From: Lewinellaceae bacterium
Lineage (GTDB): Bacteria; Bacteroidota; Bacteroidia; Chitinophagales; Saprospiraceae
DNA length: 64,000 bases
Assembly: GCA_020636255.1 (NCBI GenBank)
Contig: JACJYE010000007.1
Coordinates: 327,141 to 391,140, forward strand
Reading direction: 5' to 3'
The notes beneath the pieces are model-generated. The model was given only the letters and a program-made list of their open reading frames with translations. It searched no databases and had not been told where the DNA came from. This document shows positions 18,997 to 27,373 of the stretch, one piece after another (the first letter of the stretch is position 1; every line of letters starts with the position of its first letter). The position numbers and the translations under genes were made by a program.

Positions 18997-21900
18997 ATGA
19001 AACCTAAAATCTATATCCTATTCAGTTTTCTGTTTTTCTTCATGGTAGGCGCCCGGGGGCAGAAGCCGGAGTTGGTGGTGCAGACGGGACATAAAGAAAA
19101 TGTAAATTCCGTGGCCTTTTCTCCGGATGGGCAGTATGTCCTCACGGGTAGCGCGGATAGGACTGCTAAACTTTGGGATCTGTACGGGCAGGAACTGCAA
19201 ACGTTTATCGGGCATGGCGCCGGTGTCCATGGTGTAGCTTTTTCTCCCGATGGGCAAAAGATCGTAACGGCAGCCAGAGATGCATCGGTTAAAGTTTGGA
19301 ATCTTGCCGGAGAGGTTTTGTATAGCTTTGATTTTGAGGAATACGAAGGGCTGGATCGCAGGTTTGACGGCGCCCATTCCGTAGCCTTTTTCCCGGATGG
19401 CAAAAAGGTTTTAATTGCCGATAGCCGAAATAACATCTGGATATGGGCTTTTGAGGAAAATAAACGGGATAAGTTTTTTGCAGGTGATAAGCTCTGGCAG
19501 GCTAAGTTATCTCCAGATGGGAAATTTATTCTGGCTTCCAACAGCATTGGAAATTATTCCTATCAAATAACGCTGTGGAATAGCGACGGGGAAAAACTAT
19601 TTATCCTTCCAGGTGCTTCCTTACCTTTCGAATTTTCACCTGACGGTGAACGAATATTGACCGGAAGCCAAAATAAAGGGGTTTACCTCTGGAGTATTTC
19701 CGGGGGGCTATTGGAAAACTATTCAGCTCAGGTATCCGGGCCTGGATTCCTGCTTTTTTCGCCCGATGGTGAAGGGCTTGTTTTGAGCGCTTCTGCTGAG
19801 GGCCGTTATGCTGTGCTAAATCTTACAAAGCATTCTTCCATTCAATTTGATGACCGGGTGGAATCCGTGACAGATATGGATATTTCCCCAGATGGCCAGT
19901 TTATCCTGCTGGGAGGAAGAGGGGACAAAAATGGCACGCTATGGAGCCTGGATGGGGATTTGGTTACGGAATTTAAAGGAGAAGGGCCTGTAGGTGTAAA
20001 TTCAGTTTGTCTGACGCCAGATGATGAGGCCTTATTTGCAGGTTGTATGGATGGTGCTATCCGGAAGTGGGCTTTGAACCTGGGCCGCCGGGGCACGAAT
20101 ATCCTGAATGGGCACCAGGGCAGGGTCCATGCGATCGATATTTCTCCTGATGGAAAAAAAATGATCAGCGGAGGCGAGGGCCATACTGCAATCCTCTGGG
20201 ATATTTCCGGCAAGGAGATCGGCCGTTTCCTGTCCGATCACGAAATAAATTCGGTAGAATTTTCTTCCGACGGCAAGCAATTTCTGATCGGCGAGTATGA
20301 TGGAGGCGTTACTGTTTGGGAAATGGGTGCTACCGTAAAGCGAAGATTTGCGTTGCCGGCGAGCCCAGTCTGGGCAACCTGTTTCTCCCCTCAGAATAAG
20401 ATCTTTACGAATGAGGGGGATAATTTGGTTTTGTGGTCAGAAGACGGAAAATTCATCCAGAATTATTATGGAACTTTACGCCCAGTGATATCCATTGCCT
20501 GCTCACCGGATGGGAATCGCATCGCAGCTGGCAATATGGATGGAGTAGCTCTTTTGTGGGAAAGCGGACAACAGGAACATATCATCGGGTTCAGGCACAA
20601 AGACCCGGTGAATTTTGTAGGTTTTTCCCCGGATAGCCGACTCCTCCTGGCCGGCAGCCAGGATGGCAAAGCAAACCTTTGGAGCCTTGGTGAAAAAGTA
20701 ATAAGCCTGGATGGCCATTCTTCTATGTTTACTTCCGGTTGCTTTACCAAAGATGGCAGAAGCGTTTTTACCAGTAGCGAAGACGGTACTATAAAGCTGT
20801 GGGACGCTTCTACCGGAAGCCTGATCGCAACTTTCCTTTCCTTTCGGAAGGATAACAACTGGATGATAATATCGGCAGATGGTTATTATGCGGGTTCGAA
20901 AAAAATATCCGGGTTGGCCCACTTTAGGGTGGGTAAGCAACTATTTAACTTTAGCCAGTTTGACCTTCGGCTGAATCGCCCGGATAAAATCCTGGAAACG
21001 CTGGCGCTTTCGGGCAAGGATTCTCTGCTCATCGCTCAATACCGCAACGCTTACTACAAACGCCTGAAGAAATACGATTTTACAGAAGATATGCTCTCCG
21101 AAGGGTTTCATATACCTAAGTGCACGATCACCGGCCGGAAAAACTTTCCTTATAAGGTAGAAACATCCCATGTTACGCTAAATATTGAGGCTTCCGATAG
21201 CCTGTATTTACTGGATCGCCTCAATATTTACATCAACAACGTGCCGCTATATGGCATTGCAGGCATCGGCCTGCGCCCATTAAATACATACAGGTATACC
21301 GCCACTGTGAGTTTGCCCCTGTCCCGCGGCCCCAACAAGATCCAAGTCTCCGCCCTCAACCAGGGCGGCGCCGAATCCCTCAAAGCCACTACCTACATCA
21401 CCTACGATGCCCCGGAAACCAAACCAAACCTCTACCTCATCACCATTGGTGTATCCGATTATCAGGCCGAAGGCCTGGACCTGCAATATGCCGCCAAAGA
21501 CGCCCGGGATATCGCCGAGTGGTACAGATCCGCTCCGGGCTTCGGGCAGGTGTACACCAAAACCCTCACAGACGGACAAGTGACAAAGGCCAACATCTTC
21601 GCCCTGCGCCAATGGCTGGAAGGCACGTCGGTCGACGACGAGGTGCTGCTCTTCGTCTCCGGCCACGGCCTGCTGGATAAGAACTACGACTTCTATTATG
21701 GCACCCACGATATCGACTTCGCCAACCCCGCCGAAAAAGGCATCCGCTACGACGATATCGAAGGGCTGCTCGACGGCATCCCCGCCCGTAAGAAACTGCT
21801 GCTGATGGATGCCTGTCATTCCGGAGAGTATGACAAGGACACCCCGCCGCTGACGTCAGCTCAACGGGACAGCCTGGAAAAAAAGGGCGTCACTTTCAAA

Positions 21901-22239
21901 GGCTTTGCCAAAGGCAAGCCCATCCTGGGCCTGCAGAGTAGCTTCGAGATGATGCAGCAGCTTTTCGCCGACCTGCGCCGAGGTTCGGGGGCGACGGTGA
22001 TCACTTCTTCCTCCGGCGTGCAGGTGAGTTATGAGGATGAGGAGTGGGCGAATGGGGCCTTTACCTATGCTTTTTTGTACGGCCTGAAGACGATGAAGGC
22101 CGATGCCAACGAAGATGGCCAGGTGACGGCTTCGGAGATACAGGCTTTTGTAGGGGAATACGTGCCAAGGCTGACAGAAGGGCTGCAGGTGCCGACGTTT
22201 AGGCGGGAGAATCTGGAGTTCGATTTTCGGGTGTGGTGA
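18997..22239 (+). CDS. Exported WD40-repeat caspase (peptidase C14) 1
   Basis: A 1080-residue protein. The start at 18997 is preferred over the upstream ATG at 18808 because it begins a typical signal peptide (MKPKIYILFSFLFFFMVGARG, cut before QKP) and leaves an upstream inverted repeat untranslated. About 14 WD40-like blades follow (AFSPDGQYVLTGS ... KLWDL pattern), enough for two seven-bladed propellers. A linker leads to a C14 caspase domain beginning PNLYLITIGVSDY, with catalytic H890 (FVSGHG) and C940 (MDACHSG). D1036-E1047 (DANEDGQVTASE) fits an EF-hand calcium loop. The export signal places the protease in the periplasm or at the surface. Substrate and trigger are unknown. Confidence 0.87.
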   Translation: MKPKIYILFSFLFFFMVGARGQKPELVVQTGHKENVNSVAFSPDGQYVLTGSADRTAKLWDLYGQELQTFIGHGAGVHGVAFSPDGQKIVTAARDASVKVWNLAGEVLYSFDFEEYEGLDRRFDGAHSVAFFPDGKKVLIADSRNNIWIWAFEENKRDKFFAGDKLWQAKLSPDGKFILASNSIGNYSYQITLWNSDGEKLFILPGASLPFEFSPDGERILTGSQNKGVYLWSISGGLLENYSAQVSGPGFLLFSPDGEGLVLSASAEGRYAVLNLTKHSSIQFDDRVESVTDMDISPDGQFILLGGRGDKNGTLWSLDGDLVTEFKGEGPVGVNSVCLTPDDEALFAGCMDGAIRKWALNLGRRGTNILNGHQGRVHAIDISPDGKKMISGGEGHTAILWDISGKEIGRFLSDHEINSVEFSSDGKQFLIGEYDGGVTVWEMGATVKRRFALPASPVWATCFSPQNKIFTNEGDNLVLWSEDGKFIQNYYGTLRPVISIACSPDGNRIAAGNMDGVALLWESGQQEHIIGFRHKDPVNFVGFSPDSRLLLAGSQDGKANLWSLGEKVISLDGHSSMFTSGCFTKDGRSVFTSSEDGTIKLWDASTGSLIATFLSFRKDNNWMIISADGYYAGSKKISGLAHFRVGKQLFNFSQFDLRLNRPDKILETLALSGKDSLLIAQYRNAYYKRLKKYDFTEDMLSEGFHIPKCTITGRKNFPYKVETSHVTLNIEASDSLYLLDRLNIYINNVPLYGIAGIGLRPLNTYRYTATVSLPLSRGPNKIQVSALNQGGAESLKATTYITYDAPETKPNLYLITIGVSDYQAEGLDLQYAAKDARDIAEWYRSAPGFGQVYTKTLTDGQVTKANIFALRQWLEGTSVDDEVLLFVSGHGLLDKNYDFYYGTHDIDFANPAEKGIRYDDIEGLLDGIPARKKLLLMDACHSGEYDKDTPPLTSAQRDSLEKKGVTFKGFAKGKPILGLQSSFEMMQQLFADLRRGSGATVITSSSGVQVSYEDEEWANGAFTYAFLYGLKTMKADANEDGQVTASEIQAFVGEYVPRLTEGLQVPTFRRENLEFDFRVW

Positions 22240-22244
22240 GGGCC

Positions 22245-22286
22245 CCAGATGACACCTTTTTGCGCGAGCAAAAAGGTGTCATCTGG
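22245..22286. terminator. Perfect 19-bp stem hairpin with GCGA loop
   Basis: CCAGATGACACCTTTTTGC (22245-22263) pairs exactly with 22268-22286; the GCGA loop fits the GNRA tetraloop class. It begins 5 bp after the caspase stop codon, so a terminator role is likely, and it also marks the left edge of the toxin-antitoxin insertion. Confidence 0.65.
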
Positions 22287-22315
22287 AAATGGCAGAAAAT
22301 CATTATTTTAGTCTG

Positions 22316-22600
22316 ATGAAACTAACCAAAGCCATATTCTGGGATACCGACTACGATCGCATCGACTGGGACAAGCAGGCGCGCTACGTCATTGGGAAGG
22401 TGTTGAACTACGGCACCATCGAGGACTGGAATGCGATCAAATCCTATTATGGCATGGAGCGCATTAAACAGGAAGTCATCCACATTCGGGATTTGGACCC
22501 CAAGGCAATGCATTTTGCCAGCACGATTTTTGACATCCCCTTACAAAAATTCAAATGCTACACCTGGAGGCAGTCTACCCCGGCACCCTGGATTTATTAA
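22316..22600 (+). CDS. DUF6922-like protein, probable antitoxin of the AbiEii-type pair
   Basis: A 94-residue protein from the ATG at 22316; an ATG at 22289 in frame would begin 2 bp after a long hairpin and is less likely. The sequence KAIFWDTDYDRIDW ... GTIEDWNAIKSYYG ... ASTIFDIPLQKFKCY follows the pattern of DUF6922 proteins, which typically stand directly before AbiEii-type nucleotidyltransferase toxin genes. Its 3' end overlaps the next gene by 46 bp. No helix-turn-helix was recognised. Antitoxin function is inferred from gene order. Confidence 0.7.
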   Translation: MKLTKAIFWDTDYDRIDWDKQARYVIGKVLNYGTIEDWNAIKSYYGMERIKQEVIHIRDLDPKAMHFASTIFDIPLQKFKCYTWRQSTPAPWIY

Positions 22601-23169
22601 GGGCATTGATGGCACGGGAGGAATTAAATCCTTTCGCTTTAGCAGGCGGAACTGCCCTGGCGCTTCAGATTGGGCATCGCATCTCTGTCGATCTGGATCT
22701 TTTTGGCAGGCATCCCTTTGATCCTGAGGAATTGCTGAGCACCTATGCGGAAATTGGCGATTATCAACTCTTGTCTCAAAGCAAAAGCGTGCTTGTCGTT
22801 AGCCTTCGGGGCATAAAAGTAGACGTGGTCAATTATCGGTATGGCCTCTTGGAGCCTGTCAGGCAAATTGATAATCTGCGCTTGTTATCCTTGCCTGACA
22901 TTACTGCAATGAAACTGGCGGCCATCACCGGGCGAGGGCGGAAAAGAGACTTCATCGACTTGTTTTTTCTTTTGAAAACTTATTCTCTAACAGAAATGAT
23001 GGAATTCTATCGAAGGAAATTTCCGGATGGGTCAGAATTCCTGGTGGTAAAAAGCCTGGCTTATTTTGAGGATGCAGAAGAGGATGGGGATTCGGTCCTT
23101 TTGAAAGAAGCGGATTGGCAGCTGGTCAAAAGCACGATTCGGAAGGAGATAAATAAGCTATCCCAATAG
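22555..23169 (+). CDS. AbiEii/AbiGii-type nucleotidyltransferase toxin
   Basis: A 204-residue protein. The nucleotidyltransferase signature is present: LAGGTALAL (G31-G32-T33), then D46 and D48 in SVDLDLF, and a third acidic residue D90 in GIKVDVV. A helical C-terminal part with DITAMKLAAITGRGRKRDFID follows. AbiEii enzymes transfer nucleotides to RNA or other acceptors and arrest growth, often giving phage resistance, when not neutralised by the partner antitoxin. It overlaps the DUF6922 gene upstream. Immediately downstream is a broken duplicate of the first caspase gene's 3' end, suggesting the pair was inserted into a duplicated caspase locus. Confidence 0.85.
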   Translation: MLHLEAVYPGTLDLLRALMAREELNPFALAGGTALALQIGHRISVDLDLFGRHPFDPEELLSTYAEIGDYQLLSQSKSVLVVSLRGIKVDVVNYRYGLLEPVRQIDNLRLLSLPDITAMKLAAITGRGRKRDFIDLFFLLKTYSLTEMMEFYRRKFPDGSEFLVVKSLAYFEDAEEDGDSVLLKEADWQLVKSTIRKEINKLSQ

Positions 23170-23179
23170 TCCTTCTTTT

Positions 23180-23519
23180 GCAATTTCCTAAAGGCCAACC
23201 CATCCTGGGCCTGCAGAACAGCTTCGAAATGATGCAGCAGCTCTTTGTGGGCCTGCGTCGTGGCTCCGGGGCGACGGTCATCACTTCCTCCTCGGGTGTG
23301 CAGGTGAGTTATGAAAAGGGCGAGTGGAAAAATGGCGCCTTCACCTATGCCTTTTTGTATGGCTTGAAGACGATGAAAGCCGATGCCAACCAGGATGGCC
23401 AGGTGACGGCTTCGGAGATCCAGGCTTTTGTAGGGGAATATGTCCCCCGGCTGACGGGAGGGCTGCAGGCGCCGGCCTTCCGGCGGGAGAATCTGGAGTT
23501 TGATTTTCGGGTGTGGTGA
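23180..23519 (+). pseudogene. Broken duplicate of the C-terminal end of caspase 1
   Basis: The translation GQPILGLQNSFEMMQQLF to ENLEFDFRVW matches about the last 112 residues of the 18997-22239 protein, with the DNA similar throughout (roughly 23189-23521 against 21909-22241). It lacks a signal peptide, the propellers and the catalytic His and Cys, though it keeps the EF-hand-like loop DANQDGQVTASE. It reads on without stop codons but is probably a remnant. Homology to the intact gene begins right after the toxin gene ends, so the 5' part of this copy was lost or displaced there. Confidence 0.82.
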
Positions 23520-23674
23520 AGGCATAATGGCTCCTTGAAAAGGACATCCTGAAGTAGGTGTTTGGGGGGCGGAGCCGTTTTCGGGGTAATTATTGTAAAT
23601 CGTAGGGAGTTAACAGCGTCAAACCCTGCGCCATAGCCCAAGAAGCCTTGGTATTTCTGGGGTTGCTTAGGGCT

Positions 23675-23698
23675 CGAACACCCGAACACCCGAACACG
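23675..23698. repeat. Three tandem 8-bp units before caspase 2
   Basis: CGAACACC, CGAACACC, CGAACACG follow each other directly, ending 13 bp before the start codon at 23712. It may be a leader or binding element or a neutral microrepeat. Confidence 0.4.
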
Positions 23699-23711
23699 CT
23701 CAAATCGAAGT

Positions 23712-26700
23712 ATGAAAAGACAAACCTATCTGCTGTCACTCGTTCTAATCCTGGCCGCCTTTTGCCAGGCCCAAAAACCCAGGCTGGTGGTGCCCATGGG
23801 GCATCTGGAATATATCGACGCCGCTGCCTTCTCCCCCGACGGGAAGCAGTTCCTGACAGGTAGCCGGGACTATACTGCGATCCTCTGGGACAGCAAAGGC
23901 CGGGAGTTGCATACTTTCAGAGGGCACGATGGATATATCAATGCAGTGGCTTTTTCTCCGGATGGGCAAATGATCCTGACCGGCAGCCAGGACAGAACGG
24001 CGAAACTATGGGATCTGCAAGGGAACGTATTACAAAGCTTCGGCCATGGCCATTGGGTGCAGGCAGCCGTCTTTGCTCCGGATGGCCAAACGTTATTAAC
24101 CGGCGGACATGACGGCACAGCGAAATTATGGAGCCTCCAAGGCCGGGAACTGCAGGTTTTTAATGGCCATGTTCCTGGGGCCATTATAAAATCCGTCGCC
24201 TTTGCTCCCGATGGCAAGCTGGTGTTGACCGGCTGTACCGACGGCACGGCGAAATTGTGGGATCTGAACGGCAAGGTTTTGGAAACCTTCAAAGTGGATA
24301 AAGGCGATGTAATACAGGCATCCTTCTCTCCGGATGGGCAGTCGATCCTGATATTGAGTTTCGGCCAAAAGGCGAGCCTGTGGGATCTGGACGGCCGGAA
24401 GCTCACGGACTTCGCTGCAAAAGCCTATCTAGCTGCTTTTGCTCTCGATGGCCAGTCCATCCTGATCGACAGTGGCGAGTACGGGATCAGCCAATGGGAT
24501 CTGGCAGGGCAAAAATTGAAAAGCTTCCCTTCCAGAAATGACGACGATACGCCCATTGTATTCTCTCCGGACAGAAAGCAGGTACTTACGTTGGGCGAGA
24601 TATGGGACATGGTGGCCAATTTATGGGATCTGGACGGGCATTTGCTCCAGCAGTTTCGGGGGCGCAGCTCAAGGGCCTATTCCGTTGCTTTTTCTCCTGA
24701 CGGCCAGAAGATACTTACCGGTAACGGAGACGGTACGGCAAAACTCTGGGATCTGCGACAATCCGGCCTGCGCACCTTCGATGCGTTTAGCTTTGCCGTC
24801 TATAAGGCGGTCTTTTCCCCCGATGGGAAACTGATCCTGGGAGGTGGATTCGATCGGAACAGCGCTTTAAAATTATGGGATATTAACGGGCAGGTATTGC
24901 AGGCGTTCGAACAATACTCCGGTAATATTCAATCCGTGGCTTTCTCTCCCGATGGCCAATCTTTTCTGTCTGGAAATGCCGATGGCACACCCGCAATCCT
25001 TTGGGATCTGCAGGGCAAAGTTTTGCAAACTTTTGAAGGCATTAGTGTCAGAAGCAACCCGGTAACCTTCTCCCCCGATGGGCAACAGGTCTTAACGGGT
25101 AGTTTCTACGATCAAATCAAAAGAAGGTTTTTCTCCCAAATGTGGAGCCTAAAGGGAGAGAAGCTACAGCTATTTCACGGCCATGACTTTGATATCCATT
25201 CAATTGCTTTTTCCCCCGATGGGCAACTTGTTGCGACGGCAGGCGGCAACGGCTCAGTAATTTTATGGGATCGAAATGGCGAAAAATTGAAAAGGTTCCC
25301 GGTAAGTGATGGGCCATGGAGCGCCATATTCTCCCCCGACGGAAAATCCATCCTGGTGGGTAGCCAGGGGTATGCCAAATTATTGAGCCTCGATGGCCAG
25401 GAGTTGCAATCCTTCCAATGGCACCAGGGCTCGGTAACCTCTGTGGCTTTCTCCCCTGATGGCCAGAAGGTACTCACCGGAAGCTGGGATAACACCTGCA
25501 AATTGTGGAGCCTGGATGGACAGGAACTGGCCACCCTCATCGCCATCGATTCCGCCGATTGGGTAGTCACTACTCCTGCCGGCTTTTTCGATGCTTCCCC
25601 GGGCGCCATGCAATTAATGTACTATGTGCAGGGCCTGGAGCCTATCGAACTGGAACAGCTCAAGGAACGCTACTATGAACCCGGCCTGATCGGCAAGATC
25701 ATGGGCTTTAACAAGGAATCCCTGCGGGATGTCACCACTTTTGATGCGGTTCCGCTTTATCCCGAAGTGAAACTGGAGCTAAAAGGCGATCAGCTTTACA
25801 TTGCCCTCAGCCCTCGTTCCGGCGGCCTGGGCCGCACTGCCCTTTTCATCAACGGCAGTGAAAAAGTAGCGGACCTGAACCCCGGCCGCTTACTCCGGAT
25901 TGCTATTAATCTTCGGGATTACCAGCAATATTACTTCACCGGCCAGGCCAACACCATCGGAATCCAAAGCTTCAATGAAGCAGGCTGGCTGGGCAGCCAA
26001 CTGGCATCCGTCGAGTATTCACTGCCGAAGCCAACACCCCTTCAACTCAACACCGAACCCCGGATCTACGCCCTCTGCATCGGCACAGCCGATTACGCCC
26101 GTGGTATGGCCCTCGACCTGGCTTTCGCCGAACAGGACGCCCTACGCCTGGCGCAGGCGCTGGAACTGGGAGGTAAAGCCCTGCTCAACGACCCCGCCCG
26201 GGTGGAAGTCCTTACCCTTACTACCTGCCTTGGCAAAAATTGCCCGGACGCCCAGCGGCCTACCAAGAAAAATATCCAGTCCGCTCTGTCAGCTTTTGCG
26301 AAAAAGGCCCGCCCCGAAGACGTCTTCCTGCTCTACCTCTCCGGCCACGGCAAGGTGTACCAGGACTACTTCTACTACCTCACCCAGGACATGGGCAGCG
26401 ACTACCTGGGCGATGACGCCATCCGCGTCCAGTATGCCATTTCCTCCGCCGAATTTGCCGAGTGGCTCAATGCCATTCCCGCCCGCAAACAGGTGATGAT
26501 GATCGACGCCTGCGCCTCGGGGCAGTTCAACGAAGATATGGCCCTGCTGGCCATGAAGGCCGTCCCCGGTTCCCAGATTCGCGCCCTGGACCGGCTGCGC
26601 GACCGCACCGGCATTTTCATCATCTCGGGCTCAGCCAACGACCAGGCCAGCTATGAAGCCTCGCCCTACGGAATGGGCCTGCTGACCTACAGCCTGTTGA

Positions 26701-27239
26701 CCGGCATGAGCGGCGGCGCCCTGCGGGAGGACGAATACATGGATGTGGAAAAACTGTTCCACTTCGCCGAGGAGCAGGTGCCGGTGCTGGCGGAGGATGT
26801 GGGCGCTATTCAAACGCCGAAGTACTGGAAGCCGGAGGGCTCCAAAAGCTTCGACATCGGCCGGGCAACGCCTGAAGTTAAAAAGGCGATTCAACTGCCG
26901 AGCCCTAAGCCGCTGTTCGTGCGGGTGAGCTTTATCAATGACGAGACTTTTGGAGATGAACTGAAGCTGGAAGAAACACTGAACGGGCTATTGCGGGATT
27001 TCACTTTCGCCAAAGGCGAGGATAAAGCCCTGCTTTTTGTGGATGCGGATGATCACCCGAATGCTTACCGGCTACGGGGGAAGTATGCCCTGCAGGGCGA
27101 TAAGGTTCGGGTTGAATACTTTGTGTTCAAGGGCAATGAAAAAGTGGGGGGGCTGCTGGTGGTGGAGATGCCGTCAACCAATTTGGAGGCATTGGGGCGG
27201 AAGATCATAGCGCGGGCGTATGAGGTGGCAGGGGAGTGA
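23712..27239 (+). CDS. Exported WD40-repeat caspase (peptidase C14) 2
   Basis: A 1175-residue protein. The signal peptide MKRQTYLLSLVLILAAFCQA is cut before QKPRLVV, the same junction as in caspase 1. About 14 WD40-like blades cover residues 25-610 (for example AFSPDGQMILTGSQDRTAKL). A beta-rich linker of about 160 residues follows (VKLELKGDQLYIALSPRSGG). The C14 domain begins PRIYALCIGTADY and has catalytic H879 (YLSGHGK) and C934 (IDACASG). Beyond it, a C-terminal domain of about 125 residues (from PKPLFVRVSFIN) is shared with caspase 3 but not with caspase 1. Predicted periplasmic or surface location. Function as a proteolytic effector is inferred from the family. Confidence 0.87.
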   Translation: MKRQTYLLSLVLILAAFCQAQKPRLVVPMGHLEYIDAAAFSPDGKQFLTGSRDYTAILWDSKGRELHTFRGHDGYINAVAFSPDGQMILTGSQDRTAKLWDLQGNVLQSFGHGHWVQAAVFAPDGQTLLTGGHDGTAKLWSLQGRELQVFNGHVPGAIIKSVAFAPDGKLVLTGCTDGTAKLWDLNGKVLETFKVDKGDVIQASFSPDGQSILILSFGQKASLWDLDGRKLTDFAAKAYLAAFALDGQSILIDSGEYGISQWDLAGQKLKSFPSRNDDDTPIVFSPDRKQVLTLGEIWDMVANLWDLDGHLLQQFRGRSSRAYSVAFSPDGQKILTGNGDGTAKLWDLRQSGLRTFDAFSFAVYKAVFSPDGKLILGGGFDRNSALKLWDINGQVLQAFEQYSGNIQSVAFSPDGQSFLSGNADGTPAILWDLQGKVLQTFEGISVRSNPVTFSPDGQQVLTGSFYDQIKRRFFSQMWSLKGEKLQLFHGHDFDIHSIAFSPDGQLVATAGGNGSVILWDRNGEKLKRFPVSDGPWSAIFSPDGKSILVGSQGYAKLLSLDGQELQSFQWHQGSVTSVAFSPDGQKVLTGSWDNTCKLWSLDGQELATLIAIDSADWVVTTPAGFFDASPGAMQLMYYVQGLEPIELEQLKERYYEPGLIGKIMGFNKESLRDVTTFDAVPLYPEVKLELKGDQLYIALSPRSGGLGRTALFINGSEKVADLNPGRLLRIAINLRDYQQYYFTGQANTIGIQSFNEAGWLGSQLASVEYSLPKPTPLQLNTEPRIYALCIGTADYARGMALDLAFAEQDALRLAQALELGGKALLNDPARVEVLTLTTCLGKNCPDAQRPTKKNIQSALSAFAKKARPEDVFLLYLSGHGKVYQDYFYYLTQDMGSDYLGDDAIRVQYAISSAEFAEWLNAIPARKQVMMIDACASGQFNEDMALLAMKAVPGSQIRALDRLRDRTGIFIISGSANDQASYEASPYGMGLLTYSLLTGMSGGALREDEYMDVEKLFHFAEEQVPVLAEDVGAIQTPKYWKPEGSKSFDIGRATPEVKKAIQLPSPKPLFVRVSFINDETFGDELKLEETLNGLLRDFTFAKGEDKALLFVDADDHPNAYRLRGKYALQGDKVRVEYFVFKGNEKVGGLLVVEMPSTNLEALGRKIIARAYEVAGE

Positions 27240-27373
27240 TAATGGCGGAACAGAGCAGGAGGAGCCTAGTGCCAGCTTTTGCAAAAATCCTCAAAAATGA
27301 GTATTTTTCGAATATCTGTATTTTCTGAATTTAATACCCCAACAGAATCAATACTGTAAATACCTTTACAACA

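Noticed and set aside
23712..25540. Regular DNA repetition in the caspase genes, considered as a CRISPR or satellite
   Set aside because: The repetition follows the WD40 protein blades (SPDG ... LWDL) with a variable period of about 120 bp and is coding throughout; there are no constant repeats with unique spacers.
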